Below are positions 1 through 8,291 of a stretch of DNA of 64,000 nucleotides, in pieces. Each line of letters begins with the position of its first letter. Positions within the stretch are counted from its first letter, which is position 1. The translations under genes and the position numbers were made by a program. The DNA comes from Pseudothioclava sp033100795 (GTDB lineage Bacteria > Pseudomonadota > Alphaproteobacteria > Rhodobacterales > Rhodobacteraceae), in the NCBI RefSeq assembly GCF_033100795.1, contig NZ_JAWLVI010000005.1, positions 124,001 to 188,000 on the forward strand, in the 5' to 3' direction. The notes under the pieces were generated by a model. The model made no database searches, was not told the DNA's origin, and worked only from the letters and a program-made list of their open reading frames with translations.

Positions 1-1682
1 TGCTGATGGGGCCGGCACTGCCGATCATTTCGGGGGTGTTTTTGTCCTATGCACTGTGGGGCGAGCATCTGCCCGCGCCGCTGGACCATCGCGGCTATGA
101 CCTGTCGCAGGTGATCGAGCACCTGACCTATGGCACCGAGGGGATTTACGGCATCCCGACCTATGTCTCGGCGTCCTATATTTTTCTGTTCATCCTGTTC
201 GGCGCATTCCTTGAAAAGGCCGGGATGATCAAGCTGTTCACCGATGTTTCGCTTGGCCTTGTCGGGCATAAGATGGGCGGCGCGGCAAAGGTGTCGGTGC
301 TGTCCTCGGGGCTGATGGGCACGATCTCGGGGTCGGGGGTTGCGAACGTCGTGACCACGGGGCAGTTCACCATTCCCCTGATGAAAAGCTTTGGATACCG
401 TTCGGCATTCGCGGGCGGGGTCGAGGCGACGGCCTCGATGGGCGGGCAGATCATGCCGCCCGTCATGGGCGCGGTGGCCTTCGTCATGGCCGAGACCCTG
501 GGCGTGGAATATGTCGAGGTGGTCAAGGCCGCGCTGATCCCGGCGATCCTGTATTTTCTGGGCGTCTTCTGGATGGTCCACCTTGAGGCTGGCAAGCGCA
601 ACCTGCGTGGCTTGTCGCGCGACGAACTGCCCTCGGCCAAGGCGGCGCTGAAAGAGGGCTGGTATCTGATCCTGCCTCTGGCCGTTCTGGTCTACCTCTT
701 GTTCTCGGGCTACACGCCCTTGTTCGCGGGGACGGTTGGGTTGGCGCTGACGGGGCTTTTGATCCTTGGCGGATCGGTCGCGCTTGGCCTGCCGCAAGGT
801 GTTCTGCGGGTGATCTTCTGGGTGTTCCTTGGGTTGATTGCGGCGGCGTTTTTCAAGTTCGGGCTGAATATCGTGCTGATCGCGCTTGCGGCGCTGATTG
901 CGGTGAATGTGTTTTCCAAAGGCGGGCGCGAGACCCTGGCGCTGTGCCGTGACAGCCTTGCCGAAGGGGCGAAAACCGCGCTGCCCGTGGGCATCGCCTG
1001 CGCGCTGGTGGGCGTGATTATCGGCGTGATGACGCTTACGGGGGCGGCAAATACATTCGGGCAATATATCGTCGGTGTGGGCGAAAGCAGCCTGTTCCTG
1101 TCGCTGGTTCTGACGATGATTACCTGCATCGTGCTGGGGATGGGGATACCGACGATCCCGAACTACATCATCACCTCGTCGATTGCGGGGCCGGCGCTGC
1201 TGGCGCTTGGGGTGCCGCTGCTCGTCAGCCATATGTTCGTGTTCTACTTCGGCATTCTGGCAGATCTGACGCCGCCCGTGGCGCTGGCCTGTTTTGCCGC
1301 CGCGCCGATTGCACGCGAGTCCGGCCTTCGGATCAGTTTCGAGGCGGTGAAGGTGGCGGCTGCGGGCTTTGTGGTGCCCTTCATGGCCGTCTATACGCCC
1401 GCGCTGATGCTGCAAGACGGGGGCGCGCTGGCAGAGAGCATCGGTTATGCCCCGGCCGTGGCCTATGTTGTGCTGAAGGCGGTGCTGGCGCTTGCCCTTT
1501 GGGGGGCGGCGGTGATCGGCTGGCTGGGCCGTCCGCTGGCGCTGTGGGAACGGGGCGTAGCGATGGTTGGCGCGTTCTCGCTGGTGGCAGCCTATGCCGT
1601 GACCGACGAGATCGGCTTTGCGCTGGCGGCGGTCTTTGGCGCGCTGTTGTGGCTGCGTCGCGCGCAAGGGGCCACAGCATGA
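1..1682 (+). CDS. TRAP transporter permease, fused 4TM/12TM type (5' end outside window)
   Basis: Membrane permease of a tripartite ATP-independent periplasmic transporter in which the small and large membrane subunits are fused; such proteins usually work with a TAXI-type solute receptor, which would lie upstream of the window. The reading frame is open to the first base, so only the last ~560 residues (the DctM-like part) are visible. The family signature GMGIPTIPNYIITSS and the following FYFGILADLTPPVALA stretch are clear, and hydrophobic segments cover nearly the whole length. The stop overlaps the ATG of the DUF1850 gene by four bases, so the two are translationally coupled. The substrate cannot be read from the sequence; a DctB/DctD-like sensor pair follows, which hints at an organic acid. 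Confidence 0.9.
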   Translation, partial: LMGPALPIISGVFLSYALWGEHLPAPLDHRGYDLSQVIEHLTYGTEGIYGIPTYVSASYIFLFILFGAFLEKAGMIKLFTDVSLGLVGHKMGGAAKVSVLSSGLMGTISGSGVANVVTTGQFTIPLMKSFGYRSAFAGGVEATASMGGQIMPPVMGAVAFVMAETLGVEYVEVVKAALIPAILYFLGVFWMVHLEAGKRNLRGLSRDELPSAKAALKEGWYLILPLAVLVYLLFSGYTPLFAGTVGLALTGLLILGGSVALGLPQGVLRVIFWVFLGLIAAAFFKFGLNIVLIALAALIAVNVFSKGGRETLALCRDSLAEGAKTALPVGIACALVGVIIGVMTLTGAANTFGQYIVGVGESSLFLSLVLTMITCIVLGMGIPTIPNYIITSSIAGPALLALGVPLLVSHMFVFYFGILADLTPPVALACFAAAPIARESGLRISFEAVKVAAAGFVVPFMAVYTPALMLQDGGALAESIGYAPAVAYVVLKAVLALALWGAAVIGWLGRPLALWERGVAMVGAFSLVAAYAVTDEIGFALAAVFGALLWLRRAQGATA

Positions 1683-2044
1683 GCGCCTGCCTTCTGGCGG
1701 GGGCGCTGGCCGTGGCGCTTGGGACGGACGGGGCGTTTTCGCTGGAGTGGACGCATTCGGTCGAAAAAGAGGGTTGGCACGAAGATTGGCAGCTGCGCGA
1801 CGGGCAGTTCCATCTGACGCGCGCGGCGGTCAAAGGCTCGGGCGCGGGGATGGAGCCGGGGCCGGATGGCTGGTTCGAGGATGGCTGGTGGGTCTGGTCC
1901 CCCGACGCGCCGCCTGTGCCGCAACTGGTGCTGGCCGCCTCGGGGGAGACGCCCTCGGGTTGGGAGCTTTGTGCCGATGGGCGCTGCATCCCCCTTGGCG
2001 TCGAGGCCGAAGAGCCGATAGTCTTGCGCCCATGCGGTGACTAA
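1679..2044 (+). CDS. DUF1850 protein, TRAP-associated
   Basis: Small exported-looking protein of 121 residues with a short hydrophobic N-terminus, then the family-typical WTHSVEKEGWHEDW and KGSGAGMEPGPDGWFEDGWW stretches. DUF1850 proteins are characteristically encoded beside fused TRAP permeases of the TAXI class; their biochemical role is unknown. The start is the ATG overlapping the permease stop (ATGA). A longer open frame reaches upstream into the permease gene but is not credible as a start. Confidence 0.85.
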   Translation: MSACLLAGALAVALGTDGAFSLEWTHSVEKEGWHEDWQLRDGQFHLTRAAVKGSGAGMEPGPDGWFEDGWWVWSPDAPPVPQLVLAASGETPSGWELCADGRCIPLGVEAEEPIVLRPCGD

Positions 2045-2063
2045 GGGGCAGGGGAGGGCCGTC

Positions 2064-3842
2064 ATGATCTGGCCACGGCGATGGGTCAAAAGCCCGCCTG
2101 CGCTGGCAACCGTTGCAGCGGTGTGCCTTGTGGCCATGCTGGCGGGTGCCTTGGCATGGCGTGCCTCGCTGCGCGAGATCGACGCGCGGATTGACCAGAC
2201 GCTGATCCTGACGCTGCGCGCCCTTGAAACCGAGATCGACCGCTTCCGCTACCTGCCCCGCGTGGCGGGCGAGGATGCGCGTATTCGGGCGGCGATCCTG
2301 CGCCCCGATGACGGGGCGGTTGTCGATGCGGCGAACCGCTATCTCCGGACGGTCACGGCACATGCGGGCGCCAGCCACCTCTATCTGATGGATGCCGACG
2401 GGCGCACGCTGGCCGCGTCGAACTGGGATCTGCCCGAAAGCTTTGTCGGCAATAATTACGCCTTCCGCCCCTATTTCCGGCAAGCGCTCGCAGATGGGGA
2501 GGGCGCCTTCTATGCGATTGGCGTGACCACGAAAACGCCGGGCTATTTTCTGTCCGCGCGGATTGATCTGCCCGGCGGTGAAAAGGGGGTCGTCGTGGTC
2601 AAGGTCGATCTGGTGCCGCTGCAGCAGGCGTGGGTCGCGGCGGGACAGGCGACGGCGCTGGCCGATGTGGACGGGGTCGTGTTCCTGTCGGGCGTGTCGG
2701 ACTGGATGTATCGCCCGCTGCGCGTGCTTGGGGCCGACGCCTTGCAACGGCTGGCCGCGCAGCGCACCTATCTGAACGAGGATATGGCGCGCGCCGAGCC
2801 GGTGTTTTCAGGTGCGGGCGCGTGGATGTTCGATGGCGCGGGGCAGCGGATGCGCTCGGGTCTCGTGCCGTTTGAAAAGGAATGGCACCTCATCGCCGCC
2901 GCCCCCGTGCAGCCCGCGATCTATGCCGCGCTTGGCTGGGGCGCGGGCGCGGCTTTGGCCTGGGCGCTTGGGATCGGGTTGATCAAGATCCAGCGCCAGC
3001 GCCGCCAGCTGGTGCAATTGCGCCTGCGTCAGTCCGAAACGCTTGAGCGCAAGGTGGCCGAGCGGACGGTGCGGCTTGCGCGCGAGATCGAGGCGCGCCG
3101 CCAGACCGAAAAAGAACTGCGCGCGGCGCAGGAAACCCTGATCCATTCGGAAAAAATGGCGGCGCTTGGCCGGATGTCGGCGGCAATTGTGCACGAGATC
3201 AGCCAGCCGCTGGCTGCGATGGAGGCAACACTGGCAGCGGCGGGCATGTCTTTGCCCTCAGCGCCTGCGAAAACCGCCAGCCGGATCGAGACTGCGCGCA
3301 ACCTGATCCGGCGGATGCAGCGCACGACCAAGCACCTGAAAACCTTTTCGCGCAAGGAAAGCGCGGTGATGGCTCCAATCGCGGTTGAGCCGGTCATTGA
3401 AAGCGCACTGGAACTGGTCGGGCCACGAGCCAAGGCCGTCGGGGTCACGCCCGAGTTTGCGCGGGCCGATGGGCTGCCGATGGTGCGCGCGGGGCAGGTT
3501 CGTCTTGAACAGGTGCTGGTCAATCTGCTGCTCAATGCGCTCGATGCGGTAGAGGGGCGCGCAGGGGCGGCCATACGCGTCGTCGTGGCTCATGGTGCAG
3601 GTGATCTGCGGATCGAGGTTCATGACACCGGCCCCGGCATCGCTCCCGAAGATATTGACCGTGTGACCGAGCCGTTCTTTTCGACCAAGACCAACAGCGA
3701 AGGGTTGGGGCTGGGGCTTGCGATTTCACAGGCGATCCTGTCTGAATTCGGCGGGCGGCTCGAGATCGCCTCGGAGCCGGAACGCGGCACGATAATGACG
3801 GCGATCCTGCCTGCGGTTGCCGAAAGCGAGGGCATGGAATGA
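2064..3842 (+). CDS. DctB-like membrane sensor histidine kinase
   Basis: Sensor kinase of about 592 residues. An N-terminal membrane anchor (residues ~12-32) is followed by a periplasmic double-PAS-like sensor region (~35-285), a second membrane segment (~290-310), a coiled-coil linker, the phospho-acceptor box with His377 (VHEISQPLAAME, as in DctB) and a C-terminal ATPase domain with NALDAV (N box), DTGPGIAPED (G1) and GLGLGLAIS (G2). I chose the ATG preceded by GGGGAGGG; a GTG nine codons earlier overlaps the DUF1850 gene. The stop overlaps the response-regulator ATG by four bases. It probably senses a C4-dicarboxylate or related acid for the TRAP system; the ligand is inferred from context only. 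Confidence 0.85.
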   Translation: MIWPRRWVKSPPALATVAAVCLVAMLAGALAWRASLREIDARIDQTLILTLRALETEIDRFRYLPRVAGEDARIRAAILRPDDGAVVDAANRYLRTVTAHAGASHLYLMDADGRTLAASNWDLPESFVGNNYAFRPYFRQALADGEGAFYAIGVTTKTPGYFLSARIDLPGGEKGVVVVKVDLVPLQQAWVAAGQATALADVDGVVFLSGVSDWMYRPLRVLGADALQRLAAQRTYLNEDMARAEPVFSGAGAWMFDGAGQRMRSGLVPFEKEWHLIAAAPVQPAIYAALGWGAGAALAWALGIGLIKIQRQRRQLVQLRLRQSETLERKVAERTVRLAREIEARRQTEKELRAAQETLIHSEKMAALGRMSAAIVHEISQPLAAMEATLAAAGMSLPSAPAKTASRIETARNLIRRMQRTTKHLKTFSRKESAVMAPIAVEPVIESALELVGPRAKAVGVTPEFARADGLPMVRAGQVRLEQVLVNLLLNALDAVEGRAGAAIRVVVAHGAGDLRIEVHDTGPGIAPEDIDRVTEPFFSTKTNSEGLGLGLAISQAILSEFGGRLEIASEPERGTIMTAILPAVAESEGME

Positions 3843-5137
3843 CGGCGCTGATCCATATTGCCGAAGATGATGCCGACCACCGCGCGGCTCTGTGTGACCT
3901 CTTGGATGCGGGTGGCTATCAGGTCGAGGGGTTTGCGCTGGCCGAGGCCGCGCTTGCCGCGCAAACCGTGCCGGACCTGCTGATTACCGATCTGCGGATG
4001 CCCGGCATGGACGGGTTCGCGCTTTTGGCGGCGCTCAAAGAGCGCGCGCCGGATCTGCCGGTGATCCTGATTACGGGGCATGGCGATGTGCCCCATGCGG
4101 TGCGCGCGATGCGCCTTGGGGCCGAGGATTTTCTGGAGAAACCCTATGATGCCGCGCATCTTCTGGCGGTGGTCGAACGGGCCATGCGCGCGGGTGCCAC
4201 GCGCCGGGAGGTCGGGCGTCTGCAAGCCGAGATCCAGCGGCGTGACGGGGGGCAGATACTGGGCCGCTCGGCCGCGATCGAGGCTTTGCGGGGCCGGATT
4301 TCCGCACTTGGGCCGCTGGACCTTGACCTGATCGTGACGGGCGAGACCGGCACGGGCAAAGAGCTTGTCGCCCGCGCACTCCATGCCGCCAGCCCGCGCG
4401 CAGGCGGGCCGTTTATCGCGATCAACTGCGCGGCCCTGCCCGAGGCGATGTTCGAGATCGAGGTCTTCGGCCATGTCGCGGGCGCGTTTCCGGGGGCGCT
4501 GGACAAGCCGGGCAAACTTGAGACCGCCTCGGGTGGCACGTTGGTTCTGGATGAGGTCGAGGCGATGCCGAAGTCGATCCAGCCGAAACTCCTGCGCGCG
4601 CTGCAAGAGCGTCAGGTCGAACGGCTGGGCGAGAACCGTTTGCGCCCTCTGGACCTGCGGGTCATCGCGTTGGCCAAGACCGATCTGCGCCCGCTGACGC
4701 TGGACGCGAGCTTTCGCCCCGATCTGTTCTATCGCCTTGCGGGCGCCGAGATCACGCTCGATCCGCTGCGCACCTTGGGCGAGGACATCCCGCTTCTGTT
4801 CAGCCATTTCGCCGAACTTGCCGCGCGCCGCTACGGGCGCCAGCTTGCGCCTGTCAGCTATGGCTTCCGGCAGCAGTTGATGCGCCGCCCTTGGGCCGGA
4901 AATGTGCGCGAGTTGCAGGCTCTGGCCGAGAGATTCGCGCTTGGCTTGGAGCTGCCCGAGACCGAAACCCAGCCGGTCAGCGAGCCGCAGGATCTGGCCG
5001 ATAAGGTCGCTGCCTATGAGGCGCGTGAAATCCGGGCGACGCTGGAGCGCTGCAAGGGGAACACCGAACGCGCGGCGCGGATGCTGGGTGTTGCGCGGCG
5101 CACGCTGAACGACAAGATGCGCCGCTACGGGCTGTAG
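3839..5137 (+). CDS. DctD-like NtrC-family response regulator with altered GAFTGA loop
   Basis: Three-domain regulator of 432 residues: receiver with Asp10/Asp11 and phospho-acceptor Asp51 (LLITDLRMPGMDG), AAA+ domain with Walker A GETGTGKE and Walker B GGTLVLDEVE, and a C-terminal Fis-type helix-turn-helix (NTERAARMLGVARRTLNDKM). It is coupled to the DctB-like kinase by an ATGA overlap, so the two form a cognate pair. Odd point: the sigma-54 contact loop reads GAFPGA (residues 215-220), with Pro replacing the Thr usually needed for sigma-54 activation. It may therefore activate poorly, act with another sigma factor, or act as a repressor. Confidence 0.88.
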   Translation: MTALIHIAEDDADHRAALCDLLDAGGYQVEGFALAEAALAAQTVPDLLITDLRMPGMDGFALLAALKERAPDLPVILITGHGDVPHAVRAMRLGAEDFLEKPYDAAHLLAVVERAMRAGATRREVGRLQAEIQRRDGGQILGRSAAIEALRGRISALGPLDLDLIVTGETGTGKELVARALHAASPRAGGPFIAINCAALPEAMFEIEVFGHVAGAFPGALDKPGKLETASGGTLVLDEVEAMPKSIQPKLLRALQERQVERLGENRLRPLDLRVIALAKTDLRPLTLDASFRPDLFYRLAGAEITLDPLRTLGEDIPLLFSHFAELAARRYGRQLAPVSYGFRQQLMRRPWAGNVRELQALAERFALGLELPETETQPVSEPQDLADKVAAYEAREIRATLERCKGNTERAARMLGVARRTLNDKMRRYGL

Positions 5138-5181
5138 CGTTAAGGCTTGCCAGAGCGATGGCGCAGCGCTAGCCTTCGAAA

Positions 5182-5195
5182 TGAACGGTCGTTCA
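5182..5195. promoter_or_regulatory. Perfect inverted repeat, TetR-type operator candidate
   Basis: TGAACG-GT-CGTTCA lies 18 bases before the start of the acyl-CoA ligase gene. The shape (6-base arms, 2-base spacer) matches operators of TetR-family regulators of acyl-CoA genes. No TetR gene is in the window, so the cognate protein would be encoded elsewhere. Confidence 0.5.
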
Positions 5196-5212
5196 GTTGC
5201 AAGGGAGGCGGC

Positions 5213-6865
5213 ATGTTGAACCGACACGCGGGCTATGCGCAAACCTATGACCGATTTGTCTGGGAGATCCCGCAATTCTACAATATCGGCGCAGATATTT
5301 GCGACCGGCCCGCCGCGCAAAATGGCGCTGCGCTGGCGATCATCGACATCGCCGAGGATGGCTCGGCGCGCGAGTATAGCTTTGCGGATCTGCGGCGGGG
5401 GTCGAACCGGCTGGCGAACGCGCTGGCGCGGATTTCGCAGGCGGGCGACAGGATCGGAGTTCTTTTGCCCCAGTCGGTCGAGACGGCGCTTTCCCATATC
5501 GCAATCACCAAATCGGGGCGGATTGCATTACCGTTGTTCACTCTGTTCGGTCCCGAGGCGCTGCTGCACCGCCTGCGCGATTCCGGCGCTTCGGTGGTGA
5601 TTACGAACGCGGACGGGGTGCGCAAGCTGGCGGAAATTCGGGCGGAATTGCCCGAACTGCGACAGGTGGTTTGTGTTGGCGCGGGGGCTGATGGCGCGCT
5701 TGGCTTCGATGCGATTTGCGATGCGGAAAGCGAGGATTTTACGCCAGTGAACAGCCGCGCCGAGGATCCGGCGGTGCTGATCTATACCTCGGGCACGACG
5801 GGAAATCCGAAGGGCGCGCTTCATGCGCATCGGGTGCTTTTGGGGCATTTGCCCGGTGTCGAGATGAGCCATGACTTCTTTCCGCAACCCGGCGACCGTA
5901 TCTGGACGCCGGCGGACTGGGCCTGGATCGGCGGCCTGCTGGATGTGCTGATGCCCGCGCTTCATCACGGGGTGACGGTTGTCGCCTGCCGGTTTCGCAA
6001 ATTCACTGCCGAGGCCGCGTTCGACCTGATGCGGCGCTACCAGGTGCGCAACGCGTTTCTGCCGCCGACCGCGCTTAAGATGATGCGGCTCTGGCCCGAG
6101 GCGGAGGCACAGAACCTGAAGCTGCGCTCGGTTGCCAGTGGCGGCGAGACCCTTGGCAAAGAGTTGATCGACTGGGGGCAACGCGTTTTCGGGGTGACGA
6201 TCAACGAGTTCTACGGCCAGACCGAGTGCAATATGATTGTTTCGTCCTGCGGCGTGCTGGAACCTGCCGAACCGGGCGTGATGGGCTTTGCCGTGCCCGG
6301 CCACCGGGTCGAGGTTCTGGATGAAGATACGGGCGCAATTTGCCCCGTGGGCGAGGAAGGCAGCATTGCCGTTCTTGCGCCCGATCCGGTGATGTTTCTG
6401 GGCTACTGGAACCGCCCCGAGGCGACGGAGGAGAAATTTCTGACAGTCGGTGGCGCGAAATGGCTGCTGACGGGCGACAAGGGGCGGCGCACGACCTCGG
6501 GGCGGATCGCCTTTGTCGGGCGCGACGACGATGTCATCAGCTCGGCCGGTTATCGCATTGGCCCCGCCGAGATTGAGGATTGCCTGCTGACCCATCCGGC
6601 AGTTCTGCTGGCGGGCGTGGTGGGCAAACCCGACCCGCTGCGGGGCTCGGTCGTGGCGGCCTATATCAAGCTGGCAGAGGGCTATGTGGAAAGCGCCGAT
6701 TTGGCCGAGGCGATTGCGCTGCACGTCAAGGATCGGCTGGCAGCTTATGAATTTCCGCGCGTTGTGCGGTTTGTCGAAGACATGCCGATGACCACGACGG
6801 GTAAGATCATCCGCGCCCAGTTGCGCGCACTGGCAGAGAAGGAAGCGGCAGATGAGCAGCCCTGA
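5213..6865 (+). CDS. Acyl-CoA synthetase (AMP-forming, medium-chain ACSM-like)
   Basis: Adenylate-forming enzyme of 550 residues that activates a carboxylic acid to its CoA thioester. Visible motifs: P-loop YTSGTTGNPKGALHAHR (~residues 191-207), GQTECNM, the GRDDDVISSAGYRIGPAEIE hinge and the C-terminal TTTGKIIR with the catalytic lysine. The overall pattern (a WTPADWAWIGGLLDVL stretch, no long N-terminal domain) is closer to medium-chain/benzoate-type ligases than to acetyl-CoA synthetase. The start is the ATG behind AAGGGAGG. The 3' end overlaps the enoyl-CoA hydratase gene by 14 bases. Substrate unknown. Confidence 0.88.
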   Translation: MLNRHAGYAQTYDRFVWEIPQFYNIGADICDRPAAQNGAALAIIDIAEDGSAREYSFADLRRGSNRLANALARISQAGDRIGVLLPQSVETALSHIAITKSGRIALPLFTLFGPEALLHRLRDSGASVVITNADGVRKLAEIRAELPELRQVVCVGAGADGALGFDAICDAESEDFTPVNSRAEDPAVLIYTSGTTGNPKGALHAHRVLLGHLPGVEMSHDFFPQPGDRIWTPADWAWIGGLLDVLMPALHHGVTVVACRFRKFTAEAAFDLMRRYQVRNAFLPPTALKMMRLWPEAEAQNLKLRSVASGGETLGKELIDWGQRVFGVTINEFYGQTECNMIVSSCGVLEPAEPGVMGFAVPGHRVEVLDEDTGAICPVGEEGSIAVLAPDPVMFLGYWNRPEATEEKFLTVGGAKWLLTGDKGRRTTSGRIAFVGRDDDVISSAGYRIGPAEIEDCLLTHPAVLLAGVVGKPDPLRGSVVAAYIKLAEGYVESADLAEAIALHVKDRLAAYEFPRVVRFVEDMPMTTTGKIIRAQLRALAEKEAADEQP

Positions 6866-7628
6866 ATGTGTCACGGTAGAGGTGGAAAACGGGGTCGCGC
6901 GGGTCACGCTGAACCGCCCCGAAAGCCGTAACGCCATCGACCCCGAGATGACGGCGGCCCTGCGTGCGGCCTTTGACCGGATCGAGGCGGACCCCGAGGT
7001 GCGCGTCTCGGTGCTGGCGGGGGCGGGGCCGGTGTTCTGCGCGGGGATGAACCTCAAAAGTTTTCTGGGCGGAGAGGCCGAAGCGATCCTCTATGGCGAG
7101 GGGGGCTTTGCGGGCTTTGTTCGCCGCGCGCGTCGAAAGCCGGTGATCGCCGCCGTAACCGGGGCGGCCCTTGCGGGCGGGTTCGAGATTATGCTCTCCT
7201 GCGATATGGTCATTGCGGGCGAAGGGGCGGTCTTTGGCCTGCCCGAGGCCAGGCTGGGCCTGGTTGCGGGCGGAGGCGGTGCGATCCGCCTGTCGCAGCG
7301 GGTGCCGCGGGTGCTGGCAAACGAGATGCTGCTGACCGCGAAAACCTATAGTGCCGCCGAAATGGAGCGTTGGGGTTTGTTGAACCGCGTGGTGCCGGAC
7401 ACCGAGGTGCACGCAATGGCACTTGATCTGGCGCTGACGGTAGCGGCGAATGCGCCGCTCAGCGTTTCGGAAAGCCTTGCGCTGTCGGATCTTGCGGTTT
7501 CGGAGCAGGAAAAGGCGCTCTGGCAGGCCAATGACGCGAGCCTCAAACGCCTGTCGGACAGCGCCGATGTGACCGAAGGCGTGCGCGCGTTCTTTGAAAA
7601 GCGCGTGCCGCGCTGGACGGGGCAGTAA
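6852..7628 (+). CDS. Enoyl-CoA hydratase/isomerase (crotonase family)
   Basis: Crotonase-fold protein of 258 residues. The oxyanion-hole region AGMNLKSFLGG and the core ALAGGFEIMLSCDMVIA are present. Both glutamates expected for hydratase chemistry can be placed, one in GGFE and one in LPEARLGL. It overlaps the upstream ligase gene, so activated acids from that enzyme are the likely substrate source. It could also be an isomerase or a specialised hydratase; the crotonase fold does not settle this. It converges with the PAS-LuxR gene three bases downstream. Confidence 0.88.
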   Translation: MSSPECVTVEVENGVARVTLNRPESRNAIDPEMTAALRAAFDRIEADPEVRVSVLAGAGPVFCAGMNLKSFLGGEAEAILYGEGGFAGFVRRARRKPVIAAVTGAALAGGFEIMLSCDMVIAGEGAVFGLPEARLGLVAGGGGAIRLSQRVPRVLANEMLLTAKTYSAAEMERWGLLNRVVPDTEVHAMALDLALTVAANAPLSVSESLALSDLAVSEQEKALWQANDASLKRLSDSADVTEGVRAFFEKRVPRWTGQ

Positions 7629-7632
7629 CGCG

Positions 7633-8184
7633 CTACTGCGGCAGGCCGGTAATCCGCGCGATACATTCGGCGGTGTTGCGGGCGTCCAGCTTTTGCTGGA
7701 GGCGTGCGCGGTGGGCCTCGACCGTGCGGTGCGAAATGTCCAGCAGGCGCGCGATTTCTTTGCTGGTCAGCCCCTCGGTCATATACATCGCGATCTGCCG
7801 TTCGCGCGTGGTGAGCGCCACGATCGGGCGCAGGCCGGAAATATCGGCAAAGCTCCAGATTGCGCGCTCGAACGGGTTGTCAGGCGTCAGCGACTGGCCC
7901 CGGACGCGGCACCAGAAATGCGCGCCGTTGCGGCGCTTCATGATCCGCTCGTCGACGTAGAAATTCTCGCGCCGCATTCGTTCCTGACCGATCACGCCGA
8001 TCCGGTCGAATTCCTCGTGGCTGGGATACAACAGCAGGAGTGATTGCCCCTCCAGCTTGTCGCGGGGATAGCCGAAGATCTGGCTCATCTGAGCATTCGC
8101 ACGCCGGACCACCCGCCGATGCGTCAGCACAAGGCCAACGGGCGAAAACTCGAATGCGGTCAGGGCGTCTTTGTCTTCGGCCAT
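7633..8184 (-). CDS. PAS-LuxR transcriptional regulator
   Basis: Regulator of 183 residues: an N-terminal PAS domain (AFEFSPVGLVLTHRRVVRRAN...) and a C-terminal LuxR-type helix-turn-helix (LTTRERQIAMYMTEGLTSKEIARLLDISHRTVEAHR). There is no acyl-homoserine-lactone domain and no receiver, so the signal is sensed by the PAS domain itself. The start is uncertain: an ATG 69 bases upstream has GGAAGG before it, but that sequence lies inside an inverted repeat; the shorter form matches the length of the paralogue near 36 kb. It is divergent from the second acyl-CoA ligase, its likely target. Confidence 0.82.
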   Translation of the reverse strand: MAEDKDALTAFEFSPVGLVLTHRRVVRRANAQMSQIFGYPRDKLEGQSLLLLYPSHEEFDRIGVIGQERMRRENFYVDERIMKRRNGAHFWCRVRGQSLTPDNPFERAIWSFADISGLRPIVALTTRERQIAMYMTEGLTSKEIARLLDISHRTVEAHRARLQQKLDARNTAECIARITGLPQ

Positions 8185-8245
8185 AGCGTAGTTCCACGAA
8201 TAGAGGGGTGCGCGGCGCGATCCTATAACGGGACCGAAGCTGGAG

Positions 8246-8262
8246 GGAAGCATCGTGCTTCC
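8246..8262. promoter_or_regulatory. Inverted repeat between PAS-LuxR and acyl-CoA ligase genes
   Basis: GGAAGCA-TCG-TGCTTCC is a perfect 7-base-arm repeat in the divergent spacer, about 30 bases before the ligase start. It is a good candidate operator for the neighbouring PAS-LuxR protein. That link rests on position only. Confidence 0.45.
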
Positions 8263-8291
8263 TTCCGCGCGCGTAACGAGGATACCCACAG

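Noticed and set aside
3620..5497. 625-codon minus-strand frame over the DctB/DctD and ligase genes
   Set aside because: It runs through three well-supported plus-strand genes and shows no domain or ribosome-binding site.
7633..8184. LuxR proteins read as quorum-sensing receptors
   Set aside because: The N-terminal domain is PAS, not an autoinducer-binding domain, and no LuxI synthase is present in the window.
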